From Diphasiastrum complanatum (lineage: Eukaryota > Streptophyta > Lycopodiopsida > Lycopodiales > Lycopodiaceae), in NCBI GenBank assembly GCA_029204225.1, contig CM055103.1:38039648-38103647 (forward strand): a stretch of DNA of 64,000 nucleotides. The letters run 5' to 3'. Below, in pieces: positions 21,493-33,249 of this stretch; position 1 is the stretch's first letter; each line of letters begins with the position of its first letter. Position numbers and translations under genes: made by a program. The notes beneath the pieces were generated by a model. That model was not told where the DNA came from. It did not search any database and worked only from the letters and a program-made list of their open reading frames with translations.

Positions 21493-23923
21493 TTATTCCC
21501 AAAAATCATCGAGGTCATTCACATTTTTTTCTTTTTCTTGAGTAGCCACTGTATTTTCAAGTGGCACCTCTTCTACAGTTTTCTCGACTACCGTAATCAC
21601 ATTATAATCTTGAACCAAGACATCAGCAAATTCTCCTATGTCACCTACTTTTTTGCTAGAAGGAGGTTGAGGTTCCTTGGACAAGGGAATCACTAAATCC
21701 TCGCTATCTAAATTCTTTCCCATCTCAGATAGCTCATTTGGCAAAACTGAAAGAGATTTCATTCTCATGTTTACAAAATCAACTAAATTGGTATCTAAAT
21801 CTACTGCAACAACATGTCTGCCTTTTTGAACAACACATGCGCTCGTAGTGCCGCTACCACTAAATAAATCCAAAACCCAATCAGCTGGGTGAGAAAAAAT
21901 ATCAATTAAATGATTAATTAATTGTTGTGACTTTTGGTAGGGACAAGCCATGGAACCCATCATTGGATTTTTTAATTTTTTCGTTACGGCTGAATATTGG
22001 AACAAGTTTCCAAAACTTGTCAGTCCGAAAGTATTGTAATGAAGCATTGAACGTTTGCCATCCAAAAGAATAATAACCGATGATTATGTATTCTGTTTCA
22101 TTGCAAAGTCGTTCTCCTCCCGAGTTTCTGACATTGGGCTTGTACTTGACATGAAACATTACAAGTAAAATAAATTTAAAATTTTAATTATAAAATAAAA
22201 AATTCAAAATAAAATTATGAATTAAAATATGAATTAATTATTCAGGAACTTAAAGACTTACCACACAACATTTTCTATAACAGTTGTGACTTCAAGAAAA
22301 CCTTGCATAAAACTATGGATTTTAGTGAATTTGAAGGGGGAATCATTATTTAATGATTCTTTCATTTGAAATCCATATGGTATATTGGCAATGCAGATTG
22401 TATAAGGCTTTTTTTTAAAAAAAATTTGAAATTTCTCTACAACCGCCTTCCTCAACCGAGTAGAAACATGGTTGATCATCAACACTTTTGCAAAAGGTAG
22501 GTCTCAAATGGATCCTCCTCCGCAATGGTCTCACCCCGTGCCAATCTCTCCATGTCCTTTTTTTTTTTGCTTTTGCCTTCAGAATATGCCTCTTGAATTT
22601 CTCTAGAAGGACTTTGTTTTTCTTATCTTTGGGAGACTGAAAAAGAAAAATCTATGCTTAGCACGGGAGACACAAAATATAAAATAGAATGAAAGACTTA
22701 AAGCATCAAAAAGAAATAATTAAATAAACAAAAAACTATGCTTAGCATAGGAGACATAAAATTGAAAAAAGAAACAATTAATAAGCACCTTTGCTAAGCA
22801 TGGGTGAAATAAATACCATGTCTCTAAACAAAATCAATAATGGACTCAAAGATTCATTTTGGCTACTCAGAGGATAAAGCCTCTGGCACTCTTCGAAATC
22901 TTGACAATTTAGCCCTGTCACAAGGGCTTCTTGAACTTTCATAAATATTTTATGCCTGCATTAAAAAAGCACAATTGTTAAAAATCCAACAAAATCATGA
23001 AAATCACTTTATTACAAAAGGTAACATGAAAAGAAATATTTAGATTATGACTATTACCTTTGAAATTTTTTTCCCATTTCTGTCAGAGAAAGTTGAGTAT
23101 CGGCAACTCTAGAAAGAACACTTATTATTAGCTTTGAAGAGCTAATCTCTTGCATATTCTTCCACTTTGATATTCCCATTTATGTAGGGATTGGCTTCAG
23201 AGTTTGAGTGCTGACAACTTTTTTTTTTTTTTTTTTTTTTTTGACTTTGAGGCACCTTGAGCAGGTTGGCCTTTTATTTGAAAAGTTTTCCATTTATAAA
23301 AAATTTTATCAAGAAGGGCCCACACCTAAAAAAAAATAAAGTTATTTGATAGAAATTTAGGGAGTATTAAAATTGAGTTCAAAATTTTAGTCTGATAAAA
23401 ACAATTCAAAAGGATTACAACATATATTATGACCAGAGCATTCCATGACGAACATAGCAAAAAACATTATCTGGCCACTACAAAAAACAAGCTGAAAAAA
23501 ATTATAATATTTTGTAAGGCTCTACGTAGGATTTTTCGAATCAAAAGACAGGCATGTCTCTTGAGCACAGAGTGCTTTCAGATCTAGTTGATTCACATCT
23601 CCTGCTTTGGAGACTCTCACGTATTTTTTGTGAAAAAATTGAATTCTTTGTATCACGGTCATCTTCATCCGGTAGTCCTGATCAATATTATGGTCCCAAG
23701 CTAATAATTTGGCTTCTTCCACTGTCAGGCCAGCAAATGCAACAGCACTCATAGTTTGAAAGGTTGGAATATGGGGATACTCTTGAGATAACTGTTTTTG
23801 GGCTTGTAAACTGTGTATGCCCCCAAGAACAAAAAAATGATATGAATTTAATAAAGAAAAATCAAAATTTGCAACAACGTTGCATTCGTTGGGATCAACC
23901 AAAACAAAAAAAGGAGTAACTAT
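21493..23923 (-). pseudogene. ParB-like domain + DNA amino-methyltransferase (N4C/N6A), intron-containing
   Basis: Minus-strand exons, 5' to 3'. The first block (23,923-about 23,522) resembles a ParB/Srx-type domain: 'FFVLGGIHSLQAQKQL', 'GLTVEEAKLLAWDHNID'. A short block at 23,058-about 23,180 follows ('WKNMQEISSSKLIISVLS'; donor GTAATAG). The next is 22,954-22,799 (acceptor TGCAG, donor GTGCTT), then 22,636-22,262 (acceptor TTCAG, donor GTAAGTC) with Lys-rich 'KRHILKAKAKKKKDMERLA' and 'PYTICIANIPYGFQM', a motif IV candidate. The last block (about 22,144-21,493) contains 'ERLCNETEYIII', 'PYQKSQQLINHLIDIF' and 'WVLDLFSGSGTTSACVVQKG', the AdoMet-binding motif I, then an acidic tail and stop. 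Motif IV before motif I is the beta-class order. Fusion of ParB to such methylases is known in bacteria and phages. Two frameshifts (near 22,500 and 22,080) suggest decay or sequence error. DNA base modification is inferred, not shown. Confidence 0.7.
23219..23242 (+). repeat. T homopolymer in the methyltransferase gene
   Basis: A run of about 24 T (poly-A on the coding strand) just upstream of a Gln/Lys-rich stretch. Probably intronic or at an exon edge; length is a likely site of sequencing error. Confidence 0.85.
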
Positions 23924-24715
23924 TGATGAGAAGAATTGTGAGATGCTCTGATACGTGTAATGAATCTAGGGGAGAAAAATTCACGAAACAGTCGCGACTC
24001 TTTTTCAAGATTCGGATGGAGTTCAGATGCGTTCACTGGGCACTGCCAGCTGAAACACTCTTACAATCCTCCAGAGAGTAGTCAGTTACTACTGATCTAC
24101 GTTCATAAAATTAATATAGCATTTGACTTAATTTTAACCAAGGTGCGAAATTCAAAGGAAACAAGAAAACTCAGACATATGAAATAAACAGCATAAGCAT
24201 TCAACATCCAAAATCAGACACAACTAGAAAATAATTTATATTGATTTTCTCTGATTTCTTCAGGGCATTGCATGCGAATCCACGCAGTGCGTTGGCATGA
24301 GAGAAGCACGGTTCTTCACGAGTAGCAGTCTCGCTTCACTAGCGGACAATTGGATCTTCTGATCCTAGACAGAATTATCTTCTCGCACGCAGGTGGAGCT
24401 TCTGTCTGTGTTCGTCTTGATTGCTTACTAGCATCAGACTTCTTCAGTGTCTCTTCTCTTAGTTACACTCTGTGTATCCTGTTCTGATATATGTCAAGTA
24501 TTATCTAGTAAGTATGGTCTCTCTATGTAAACCTAAGATTAGAGTGATTATACATCTACAACTAATCAGGAAATTAAAAGAGTGGCAGATTAGCCACTAC
24601 CTAGGAAGTATCTGTTGACATCATGCCATCAGGTCAGATCTCTGTACTTCTAGGTACTTGCGTGATCTCTAGTGGTACTCCTTGGAGCGTGAGGATAGAA
24701 CGAGTTTCGTTTCCA
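23924..24715 (-). repeat. solo LTR of the copia element at 25,626-29,714
   Basis: Reads on the minus strand from TGGAAACGAAACTCGTTCTA to ...TTCTCATCA, 792 bases, matching the 793-base LTR at 25,626-26,418 along its length in inverted orientation. No internal domain adjoins it. Flanks share only TAT/ATA, so no clear 5-base target-site duplication. It sits exactly at the 5' edge of the ParB-like block and so interrupts the methyltransferase gene or marks a rearrangement. Confidence 0.88.
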
Positions 24716-25320
24716 TATTCAAGTATGTCTATATCTGTTTCATGCTTAGCATAGTGGTTACTAAATATAAAATTCTTTGAACTTTTAGATAAAAGCCTTT
24801 ACTCATTCTATTTTAAACTTGATTTTTGTTTCTGTCCAGAGCATGAAGCAATGCTTAAAAATGGTTCTAGCTGCTATTGCTGAGGTAAAAGATCTGGTCT
24901 ATTCATTACGGAGTTCAAAAGGTGTATCTATTGGATCTCTCAAGCCTGCTTCTACTACTGCTCAGGTCACAAAGCCGGCCTCTGAAAACGTTGAGGATGA
25001 TACTGTAGTTGTCCCTCATTCCAAAAAAAAGAAATCTCATAATATTTCTAAGTCTTCTCCCACTAGACCCAAGTCACGCCCAAAGACCATGGCTACACAT
25101 TGCCATAAGTCCATCCCATCTACTGAAAGCAAGAAAGCCACCACCGAACCATCGATATCTCTACCTGGTGCATCCATCCACCCCTTACAAGATAGCTCTG
25201 AGCTTGCCAAATTAAGAGAAGATATTCAGAAAACAAAAAAATTACAGAAACAACTTTGATTTTAGATATAAATCAGTGTGATAGGCCACTTGTAGACCCA
25301 ATAACTGGAGACAGGCCAAT
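24716..25320 (+). pseudogene. unrecognised exon-like frame, Ser/Lys/Pro-rich
   Basis: Open from 24,819 to 25,259. The start resembles an intron end (TTTTTGTTTCTGTCCAG at 24,823-24,839) followed by 'SMKQCLKMVLAAIAEVKDLV', then a Ser/Thr/Lys-rich low-complexity segment with 'SKKKKSHN', and a terminal helix 'SELAKLREDIQKTKKLQKQL'. A somewhat similar Lys/Gln-rich helix is read at about 47,715-47,850. No family recognised. It lies between the two inverted LTR copies. Confidence 0.35.
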
Positions 25321-25625
25321 GGAAGTAAGAGAACCAAATTAAACACATGTACATAACTTTAAAATGAAATCTAAAGATCATACACAGGCCATAGTTGAAG
25401 AAACAAAGTGTTTCTGATTACAAAGCCTCGCTAGCTTTCAGCCCTTCACCTGACGAAGATGTTTGCGAACTCGAACAGCTGGAGACACGAAACACGAAGA
25501 GTTTCGCAAACACGAAAGTCAACGGAGACTAAGACAAATGGTTTGCGAACACGAAGGATCCACGAATGAGATTCCTTTGCGGTCCAGCAAGAGAGAAAGG
25601 CAGACGAGGTAAACAAAACCAACAG

Positions 25626-26418
25626 TGGAAACGAAACTCATTCTGTCCTCATGCCCCAAGGAGTACCACCAGAGATCACGCAAGTACCCAGAAGTACAGA
25701 GATCTGACCTGATGGCATGACATCAGTAGATACTTTCTAGGTCGTGGCTAATCTGCCACTCTTGTAATTCCTTGATTAGTTGTAAATGTATAATCACTCT
25801 AATCTTAGGTTTACATAGAGAGACTGTATTTATTGGATAATACTTGACATATATCAGAACAGGATACATAGAGTGTAACTACGAGAAGAAACACTGAAGA
25901 AGTATGATGCTAGTAAGCAATAAAGACGAACACAGACAGAAGCTCCACCTGCGTGCGAGAAGATAATTATGTCTAGTATCAGAAGATCCAATTGTCCGCT
26001 AGTGAAGCGAGACTACTACTCGTGAGAGAACCGTGCTTCTCTCACGCTAACGCACTACGTGGATTCGCATGCAGTGCCCTGAAGAAATCAGAGAAAGTCA
26101 ATATAGATTATTTTCTAGTTGTGTCTGATCTTGGATGTTGAATGCTTATGCTGTTTATTTCATATGTCCGAGTTTTCTTGTTCCCTTTGAATTCCACATC
26201 TTGGTTGAAATTAAGTCGAATGCTGTATTAATTTTATGAACGTAGATCAATAGTAACTGACTACTCTCTGGAGGATTGTAGGAGTATTTCAGCTGGCAGT
26301 GCCCAGCGAACGCATCTGAACTCCATCCGAATCTTGAAAGAGAGTCGCGACTGTTTTGTAAATTTTTCTCCCCTAGATTCATTACACGTATCAGAGCATC
26401 TCACAATTCTTCTCATCA
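25626..26418 (+). repeat. copia 5' LTR
   Basis: 793 bases, TGGAAACGAAACTCATTCTG to TTCTCATCA, followed after one base by a primer-binding site. Nearly full-length match to the inverted solo LTR at 23,924-24,715. It drives the gag-pol that starts near 26,530. No 3' LTR is present after the truncated pol. Confidence 0.88.
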
Positions 26419-26419
26419 G

Positions 26420-26432
26420 TGGTATCAGGGCC
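26420..26432 (+). promoter_or_regulatory. copia primer-binding site (initiator tRNA-Met type)
   Basis: TGGTATCAGGGCC, one base after the LTR end. Matches the TGGTATCAGAGC class complementary to the 3' end of plant initiator tRNA-Met, with one difference. Confidence 0.85.
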
Positions 26433-26473
26433 ACCCTGCCATATTCTGACATAGCCAAGAAACTAGCAGATCC

Positions 26474-27290
26474 ATGAGGCCAAGCATTCAGACAATTAAC
26501 CATCAAGAAAAGAACAGACTTCAAGAAGCAATGGCTTCAATCAGCAGCATGCGGAGCAAGATCTACACTATACTTAATTCTTCAGGATCTAACTTTCTAT
26601 CCTGGAAAGTTAAGACATCTTTGATACTCAAGGGCGAAGGACTTTTTCCCTGTGTGGATGGCACAGAAGAAATACCTACGACAACAGGCAAGGAGCTATG
26701 CGAATGGAGGGAGAAAAATGACAAGGTAGTAGACGAAATCAAGAAGTCAGATTATGATACTGGAAGATCAGTTGACGATCTACAGTGGGATGGAAAAGAC
26801 CTCACCTGTTTCATGAGAAAGATGAATGATATGTTTCTATCACTACATGCAGTATCAGCTGAGAAGCATCTCACATATCTGTTGAGAGCCTCATCCAGAT
26901 CTTTCCAGACGACACGAACCCTCGCAAAAGATCCTACCATGAACCTCGAAAAGGCGATTGTCGAGATTCGAGAGGAAGTCGAGGCCAGAGAGCATCTTGA
27001 TCACAAAGATGGTTCTAACCAGGCACTCTACGGCAACAGAGAAAAATCAAAAAAGTAGTTCAAGCCTAAGAGGGAGTCGAATCAGAGGCAGGATCGTGAC
27101 CAACAAACGGAGGGGACCAACAAAAGCAACTGGAAGACCAAAGGGAGGTCAAAACGACAAGATGCAGACAAGAAGACCTGTACGAGATGCAAAAGAGACA
27201 GGCATACAGTAGATACCTGTTGGTTCAATACCAAGATTGAGTGTATCCATTGCCATAAGAAGGGTCATGAAGCCATGGATTGCCACTAGA
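26474..27290 (+). pseudogene. copia gag with two CCHC knuckles
   Basis: Gag frame from about 26,531 (ATG of 'MASISSMRSKIYTIL') with 'NFLSWKVKTSLILKGEGLF' at the start, the usual copia gag entry. A stop at 27,058 interrupts it. Reading then resumes with two zinc knuckles at about 27,178-27,290: 'CTRCKRDRHTVDTC' and 'CIHCHKKGHEAMDC', both CX2CX4HX4C. It packages element RNA in active relatives; here broken by a stop and frame changes. Confidence 0.85.
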
Positions 27291-27370
27291 ACCCAAGAAA
27301 TAGATCAGCACAGAACAGACAAGAGAACAATAATAGTTCTTCCTATGTCGAGGAGCCCGAGAGTTCGAAG

Positions 27371-27859
27371 ATGGGCAAAGAAAGAACGAACAAAAATTGT
27401 TTGATCGCCTACATTTGTGAAGATGTGTGTGCAGCATCAACGTCTGACACACACGAGGTGATCCTGGATTTAGGAGCCACCTTGCACTTCGTGACATCAA
27501 GACGAATCATGTTTGATTTTAGAAGTGCAGATGCCTCAAGATTCATAAATCTTGGAGATGGATCCAGACATCAAGTGAACGATATTGGTTCACTCTGGCT
27601 CAACACCAACAGCAGAGACAGACGACTCGAAGACGTTCTGTTCGTGCCAACTCTACAGCAAGACTTGCTCTCTGTAGCAAGAATAGTAGATGCAGGGATG
27701 CGTGTGACGTTTTATAACGAAGCATGCAATGTGATTGATGCCAGCACCAGCACTCTCATTGCTCAAGGCAGAAGGAAGGGCAACCTATATCATCTAAAGG
27801 TGCGCCTACTTGAAGATCAAATGCATCAGACCCATGACAACTTGCCAGACACTCTGTGA
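27371..27859 (+). pseudogene. copia aspartic protease region
   Basis: 'HEVILDLGATLHFV' aligns with the copia protease active site D-(S/T)-G-A, with Leu replacing the Ser/Thr next to the catalytic Asp. Downstream 'LEDVLFVPTLQQDLLSVARI' is the standard copia segment before integrase. Continuous with the integrase except for a stop at 27,857-27,859. Confidence 0.85.
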
Positions 27860-28625
27860 CACAGAAGACTCTGCTACATGAACTCAATGGCACTCTACCA
27901 GGCAAGTCATCATGGAGCAATAACAGGGGTTAGCATCTCGAATGCAACCAGTTCAACTACTTGTGATGCATGCTTGAAAGACAAGATGTCACGCACACCA
28001 TTCGTCAAAGACTCCTACAGAACGACAAAGATTCTGGAGCTGGTGCACTCTAACATCTGCGGTCCATTCAGCGTGATCTCAGTAGGAGATTCAAAATATT
28101 ATATAACTTTCATTGATGATTATAGCAAGTTTGCCAGAGTGTATTTTATTCAGAATAAATCTGAAACACTCGATAAATTCACAGAATATGTGAATTGGAC
28201 TGAGAGATGCACATGCAACAAGGTGAAGCAGATCAGAACAGATGGAGGTGGCGAATATATCTCGAATCGCTTTACTGGCTTCTACAATGATTGTGGCATC
28301 ATTCACAGAAGAACTGCAGCCTACACACCGCAACACAATGGTGTTGTTGATGAACGAAAGAACATGACCTTGATGGAAGCAGCCAGATGCATGAGGGCAT
28401 ACTCAAAGGCTCCAAGGGCACTGTGGGCTGAAGCAGTAGCTACAGCCGCATACATCCAGAACAGGACAGATAAATCAGGTGTTCCTCACACGACACCACA
28501 TGAGCTATGGTGGGGTAGAAAACCCAACCTGTCTCACGTCAGAATATTTGGCTGTGCAGCATATGCACATATTCCTGATAAGCTTCAAAGAAGCTTGATG
28601 AGAAAGCCGAGCAAGGATTTTTGGT
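27860..28625 (+). pseudogene. copia integrase (catalytic Asp changed)
   Basis: Zinc-finger half 'CDACLKDKMSRTPF', catalytic core 'LELVHSNICGPF' where the first catalytic Asp (HSD) is Asn, 'ITFIDDYSKF', 'IRTDGGGEYISN' (second Asp kept), and 'NGVVDERKNMTLMEAAR' (Glu kept). 'VRIFGCAAYAHIP' closes the domain. The Asp-to-Asn change predicts loss of integration activity. Frame shift at 28,620 into the linker. Confidence 0.9.
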
Positions 28626-29714
28626 AGGTTATGACAACAATTCGTCATACTACAGAATCTACATGCCAGACACGAACATTGTGAAAACAGTGAGGGTGTC
28701 AAATTCGACGAGAGCAGGACAATGGCCAACGAAGGCCCTGTTAGCTATGAAGTTCTGGAAAGACAGTACTATGACCTGCCGCCAACGTCAGAGGGAGCAG
28801 AGGACGAACACGAAAACAAAGATTTTCGAATCATCTCCCATTCGAACGACGAATCAGATGAAGAAAAAATCGAGAGGCAACCTGCCGTCGCAGTTCTTGT
28901 AAACCAAGATGGTTTCGGATCAAGCAGAGCAGACAAGGGCAAAGGCATAGCTGTTCCAGGAGGATCTCCCAGAAGGTCGACAAGACCATGAAGAGTGCCA
29001 GCAAGATTTGTGCCAAGCAGCTTAGCTTCCACATCAGAAGAATTCTGCGGGTTCAGTGGCGAACCACAGATATTCGAGGAGGCGATTGAAGGTCTTGAAA
29101 AGGACAAATGAATCCAAGCCATGAACGAAGAGATGGAGTCCATGAGGAAGAACCAGATATGGATGTTGGAGCCATTACCTCATAAGCGCAAGACTTTCAA
29201 ATGCAAATGGGTTTTCAAACTCAAATATGGACCAGACGGAAGTGTGACGAAATACAAGGCAAGACTGGTAGCGAAGGGTTTCTCTCAGAGATACGATATT
29301 GACTACTCTGAAACCTTCTCTCCTGTCGTCAAACATTCATCCCTACGTCTGTTGTTTGCATATGCAGCAGCTTATGACCTCATGATCCACATTGTGGACG
29401 AGAAGACAACCTTCTTGCATGGCGAATTAGACCCCCAGGATTTGTCTCGAATTCACTTCTTGACTATGTATGCAAAATGCATAGGCATCTACGGTCTGAA
29501 GCAATCAGCCCGACAATGGTACAAGAAGAAGGATCAGACCCTGAAATCATTGGGATTCAAGCCTCTGTTGGATGACTCCAATGTGTACGTCAGAGTTACA
29601 GATGGGCAGATCATCATAGTGGCTGTATATGTGGACGACACTTTGATACTGTGCAGGAGTGAACAACTAATTGCTGAAATAAAGACAGACATCTCGAAAA
29701 AACGAGAGTGTTGA
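28626..29714 (+). pseudogene. copia linker and reverse transcriptase (truncated)
   Basis: An acidic, serine-rich linker (28,722-28,991) precedes reverse transcriptase from 29,121: 'KCKWVFKLKYGPDGSVTKYK', 'RLVAKGFSQRYDIDYSETFS', motif A 'IHIVDEKTTFLHGEL', a damaged finger segment, 'GIYGLKQSARQWY' and motif C 'AVYVDDTLIL'. The frame stops at 29,712-29,714 and no RNase H or 3' LTR follows, so the element is 3' truncated. Confidence 0.9.
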
Positions 29715-29729
29715 GAATATGTCAAGTTC

Positions 29730-32260
29730 TGAATTGAGAGGCATTAGTGAATGGGATTTCGAGTTTCAAAAATCATTTGTTCTCTTGAATTATTATTTCA
29801 TTTGTAATTATGATGGTTTTATGAAGTTTGCAACAAAAAACTTGTAGTTCTTTATTTAAAATATGCATTTTTTGGCTTTTTTTTAAAACAAAATTTAGAG
29901 ATTTATTAAAAATATCCATGATTTTGGCCTACAACTAGGACCATTAAAAAACACTAAAAAAGAATACTCTTTTTCAGGTCAAAGTCCCAAAACAAATGTC
30001 ATCGTGTTATAGATTGCTCATTGGAAAATCAATAAGTAAATGAATGTCATTGGTAAAAACACTTTGGCCTCCTCCAAGTTGGAATTGACATGTGTGAGGC
30101 CCAAAATATGGGAAGGGATATGCCCCCAACTGGGCTCCCAAGTTTGGCAATTTCACAATAGACAGACATAGTCAATTTGAATCTTATAGCCTCTTGTATG
30201 TGCATGTGTCATAGTTTGCATTTGTTGACCCAACAACAATAGTTTACAATAGTTTTTAGACTTAGACACAAAAACATTGGACCACGATAATGAACAAAAA
30301 AAAAGGATTGAGCTCAATGCTAAGATCTCCTCAAAATTGGTTCCAACTGTTTTCTTTTGCATTTATGTTGTAAATTTCTTCTAACAGTTTCATTGAGGTC
30401 ATCTGCACACTTAGATGGAGTGGCTAGCCATTGAACTTGGCGATCATCAAGCTTGTTCAGTTGTTGTTTGGTCTGTCTCGGGCCCTCGCCTAAGATTTTG
30501 GGCCCCCAAGGGCTAAAGCTCCCATTCCCGAGGCCCTAGCTTCTAAGTTCAAAGCTATTACATTTAGGAATGCCCACCAAGTTGGGGAACTTTTAATATG
30601 TGATACATTGATATGGGCTCAAAATCTCCCATAAAATATTTGTATTTCATGGGCCCATGGACAGCAGGTTGTACATGCGTTCAAATTTAATAGACTAATT
30701 TCGAGATGTATTTGTGGGCCCTCGAGCTTTGGGCCCAAGCTGGGCTTGGGGGGAACATTGGGGATTCGGGATTTGGGAATCATGAACCTTTTTTGCAATT
30801 TTTAACGCTAGTTCTATTTTCTTATGAGTATCATTAGTTTTAAGCCTGAGGCCTCGAGTTCGGGACCGGGGTCCCGGGGGCCGGGCCTCAAGCAGCCTGG
30901 GAGCCATGGCCTGCGCTATATTCTGACATGGATGGAGAATCATTGTCGTCGGGGCCTTGACCATAATCATCAGAATTCCCAAACAAAAATTAGGGGCCCA
31001 AGAATCATCATCGCGATCCCAACAAACAGCTAAGCTCACCCTCACCTCAGCCAGCCCTACCTCGAGATTCGAGAATCGACATCACTCTCCTTAGAAACTG
31101 AGGGCCACACAGACAGGAGGGTCAGGCCAAGCTTCATGGTCGGTCAGGCGCAAGGCCTTCGTCGACATGACGCAGCCCAGCTCCACCCCCCGCAGCCCCA
31201 GCTCTGCACCGAGCTAGGGTGTAAGGGGTGGGGACTCGGGACTTGGGACTCCCCAAAAAATTTGAAAAGAAGAGCCTTGCTTGCCCACTTATTATCAATA
31301 TACGCATGGTTTACAAGTTGCCAAAATGGTAGCGAGCGGGCTTGGTATTTGGAAGTTGCAATGCATGTCAAACTTGAAAAAAAAGGTATATAAAAAAAAT
31401 GTTTGTGAATTGATTGAAAGAAAAAACATGAGTTTAATTTTCTAGGCCCTTAAGCTTCCATATTTAACAATTTGCTACTAATGCAACCAACTATGTAATG
31501 TTTGTCCTCTTTGTATGATGTAGATAATTTCTAGTCATGTTTTTTCCTTGCTTGATAATTATAAATGTTCACGCATTGACAAAAACGTAAATTAGAGTCC
31601 ATTGCCATCACTCTCCAAGTTCTATGTGAGAGATTAACTTACAACACCTACGTTTACAAATGACACGCCATTGTAAGTCAAATGAGAAATTACTTGTAAA
31701 GAAAGATGATAGGGTTAACTGCTCTAAAGTTGTCTTTAAAGAGTAATTAAAATTGCTATTCTAAACTTGTGCCTATTAGTTATACTTATCAAAATGGCAA
31801 TTAATAAGCATGTGTAGTAGAGATTCTAATATGTTATAACAAGGGCAAGGCTCTATAGTATGAAATTTTTTGTTAAGCTTTGTTAAGAGAGTTGATTGAC
31901 GTAGTTTCAATCAAACAATTTTAAGCATTTCAATGAGATACGTATGATAAGTTCGAAGTGTTGTTGTCACACAATACTACATGGTGTTTCCTTTCCCATT
32001 TCCTATTAAGTGTAGCATCAAGTACAATGATTTGAGTAGCATTTTGTTGGATTTATTCCTTCTCCCTAAATTTGTAAGCTAATCTAGTTGCATTCATGCA
32101 ATCCTTATGATTTGAAGCCTTTTAACTTCATCAATTTTTGCAAGTCACTGCCCGTAAACAACTCATAAGGAACCCCCAAGACTTCCTATTATGAGTCATA
32201 ACGGTCATTTCAAATTCATGTTAGGAACTTGTAAGCAACTCGTAAGTGACACATATAGAA
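29730..32260. other. intergenic; GC-rich block at 30,470-31,260, no gene seen
   Basis: Mostly AT-rich non-coding sequence. From 30,470 to about 31,260 the composition changes sharply to GC-rich with many GGGCCC/GGGCCT words and short palindromes, without coding motifs. It looks like a distinct decayed repeat, perhaps an LTR. No tRNA or rRNA seen. Confidence 0.5.
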
Positions 32261-32385
32261 AGTTATTACGAGAGCACTACAATCACTGTTCGTAAATGAT
32301 CCATAAGAAAAGATGTTACAAGGGCACTACGATCACTGTTTGTAAAGAAACCGTAGGGGAAGCTGTTACGAGGCAATACGAACAA
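32261..32385 (+). repeat. 50-bp tandem repeat, about 2.5 units
   Basis: Units start at 32,261, 32,311 and 32,361 (partial). Each begins AG(T/A/C)T(A/G)TTAC(G/A)AG and contains GCACTAC(A/G)ATCACTGTT in the full copies. No coding role seen. Confidence 0.75.
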
Positions 32386-33012
32386 GAAACGAAGCTCTAC
32401 GAGCAACGATGTAAGACGATGTCTCTAACAAAGATCCTACAAGCAGTTTGAGAACACATCAAGTTTCTACCCACAAAGCGCTTTTAGCTTGTGATCACAA
32501 ACCTATAGATATACATGAAAAAGGCCAATAGGCCTCATCTGCAGAAATACACGAGAAAATGCCACAGTCAAATATTGCAACTAGACCGCATGTTGGAAGA
32601 ACTGCAACCGCACCGCAAGGGGCCTGCATGCGGTTCCTCACAGTCCCAAGTTTCGAAGGGAACAAACCGCAATGCACACCACCGCAAGGCTCCAACTTGC
32701 GGTCACCTATGAAGTCAACGACAAACTGCCAAGGCACTGTAGGACCAAAGTCGCCGACGACGTCGAAGTCCTCGACATGTCCAAAGTCACCAAAGTTTGT
32801 CGGACCCCAGCCAAGAGCCAAAGCCAAATGTTGAGCAGAGAAAACGTCGAACAAGTCGAGTTCGAGACCAAGGCTCGACGAGCGTGACAGTTTGAATGTC
32901 ACGTTCAGCAGTTAAGCAAAGCTACAAGACAGAGGCATATAAGTTAAGTGATGTTTTTAGCCTAACCTCTCTTGTAATGCTTAGCTAATCAATCTTCTAA
33001 TCACACATGGCA

Positions 33013-33052
<40 letters not shown>
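33013..33052 (+). repeat. (AT)n microsatellite
   Basis: About 40 bases of alternating AT. The 32,386-33,250 stretch around it holds no recognisable gene. Confidence 0.95.
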
Positions 33053-33055
<3 letters not shown>

Positions 33056-33249
33056 CCTTGCTCAGTTCCGAAGGTGGCCGTCCCAAATGAAGACCAACTG
33101 CTCCATAGAAGAAAAAGATATAAACATATGCACATCAGTGACATGCAAAGATTGAGAAGATTCAATAGTCACAGTGTGACAAACACAATAGTCCTAGCAG
33201 ACAAAATGCACATTTGCCTTCCTAGCCTTCGTTCGGGACATCTGCTTCT

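Noticed and set aside
21493-22159. Host cytosine-5 methyltransferase (MET/CMT/DRM)
   Set aside because: Lacks the PCQ and ENV motifs; the DLFSGSGTT context and upstream KSQQLINHLI segment fit amino-methyltransferases instead.
30695-31393. Opposing open frames in the GC-rich block
   Set aside because: Both strands are open because of composition; no motif or coding pattern.
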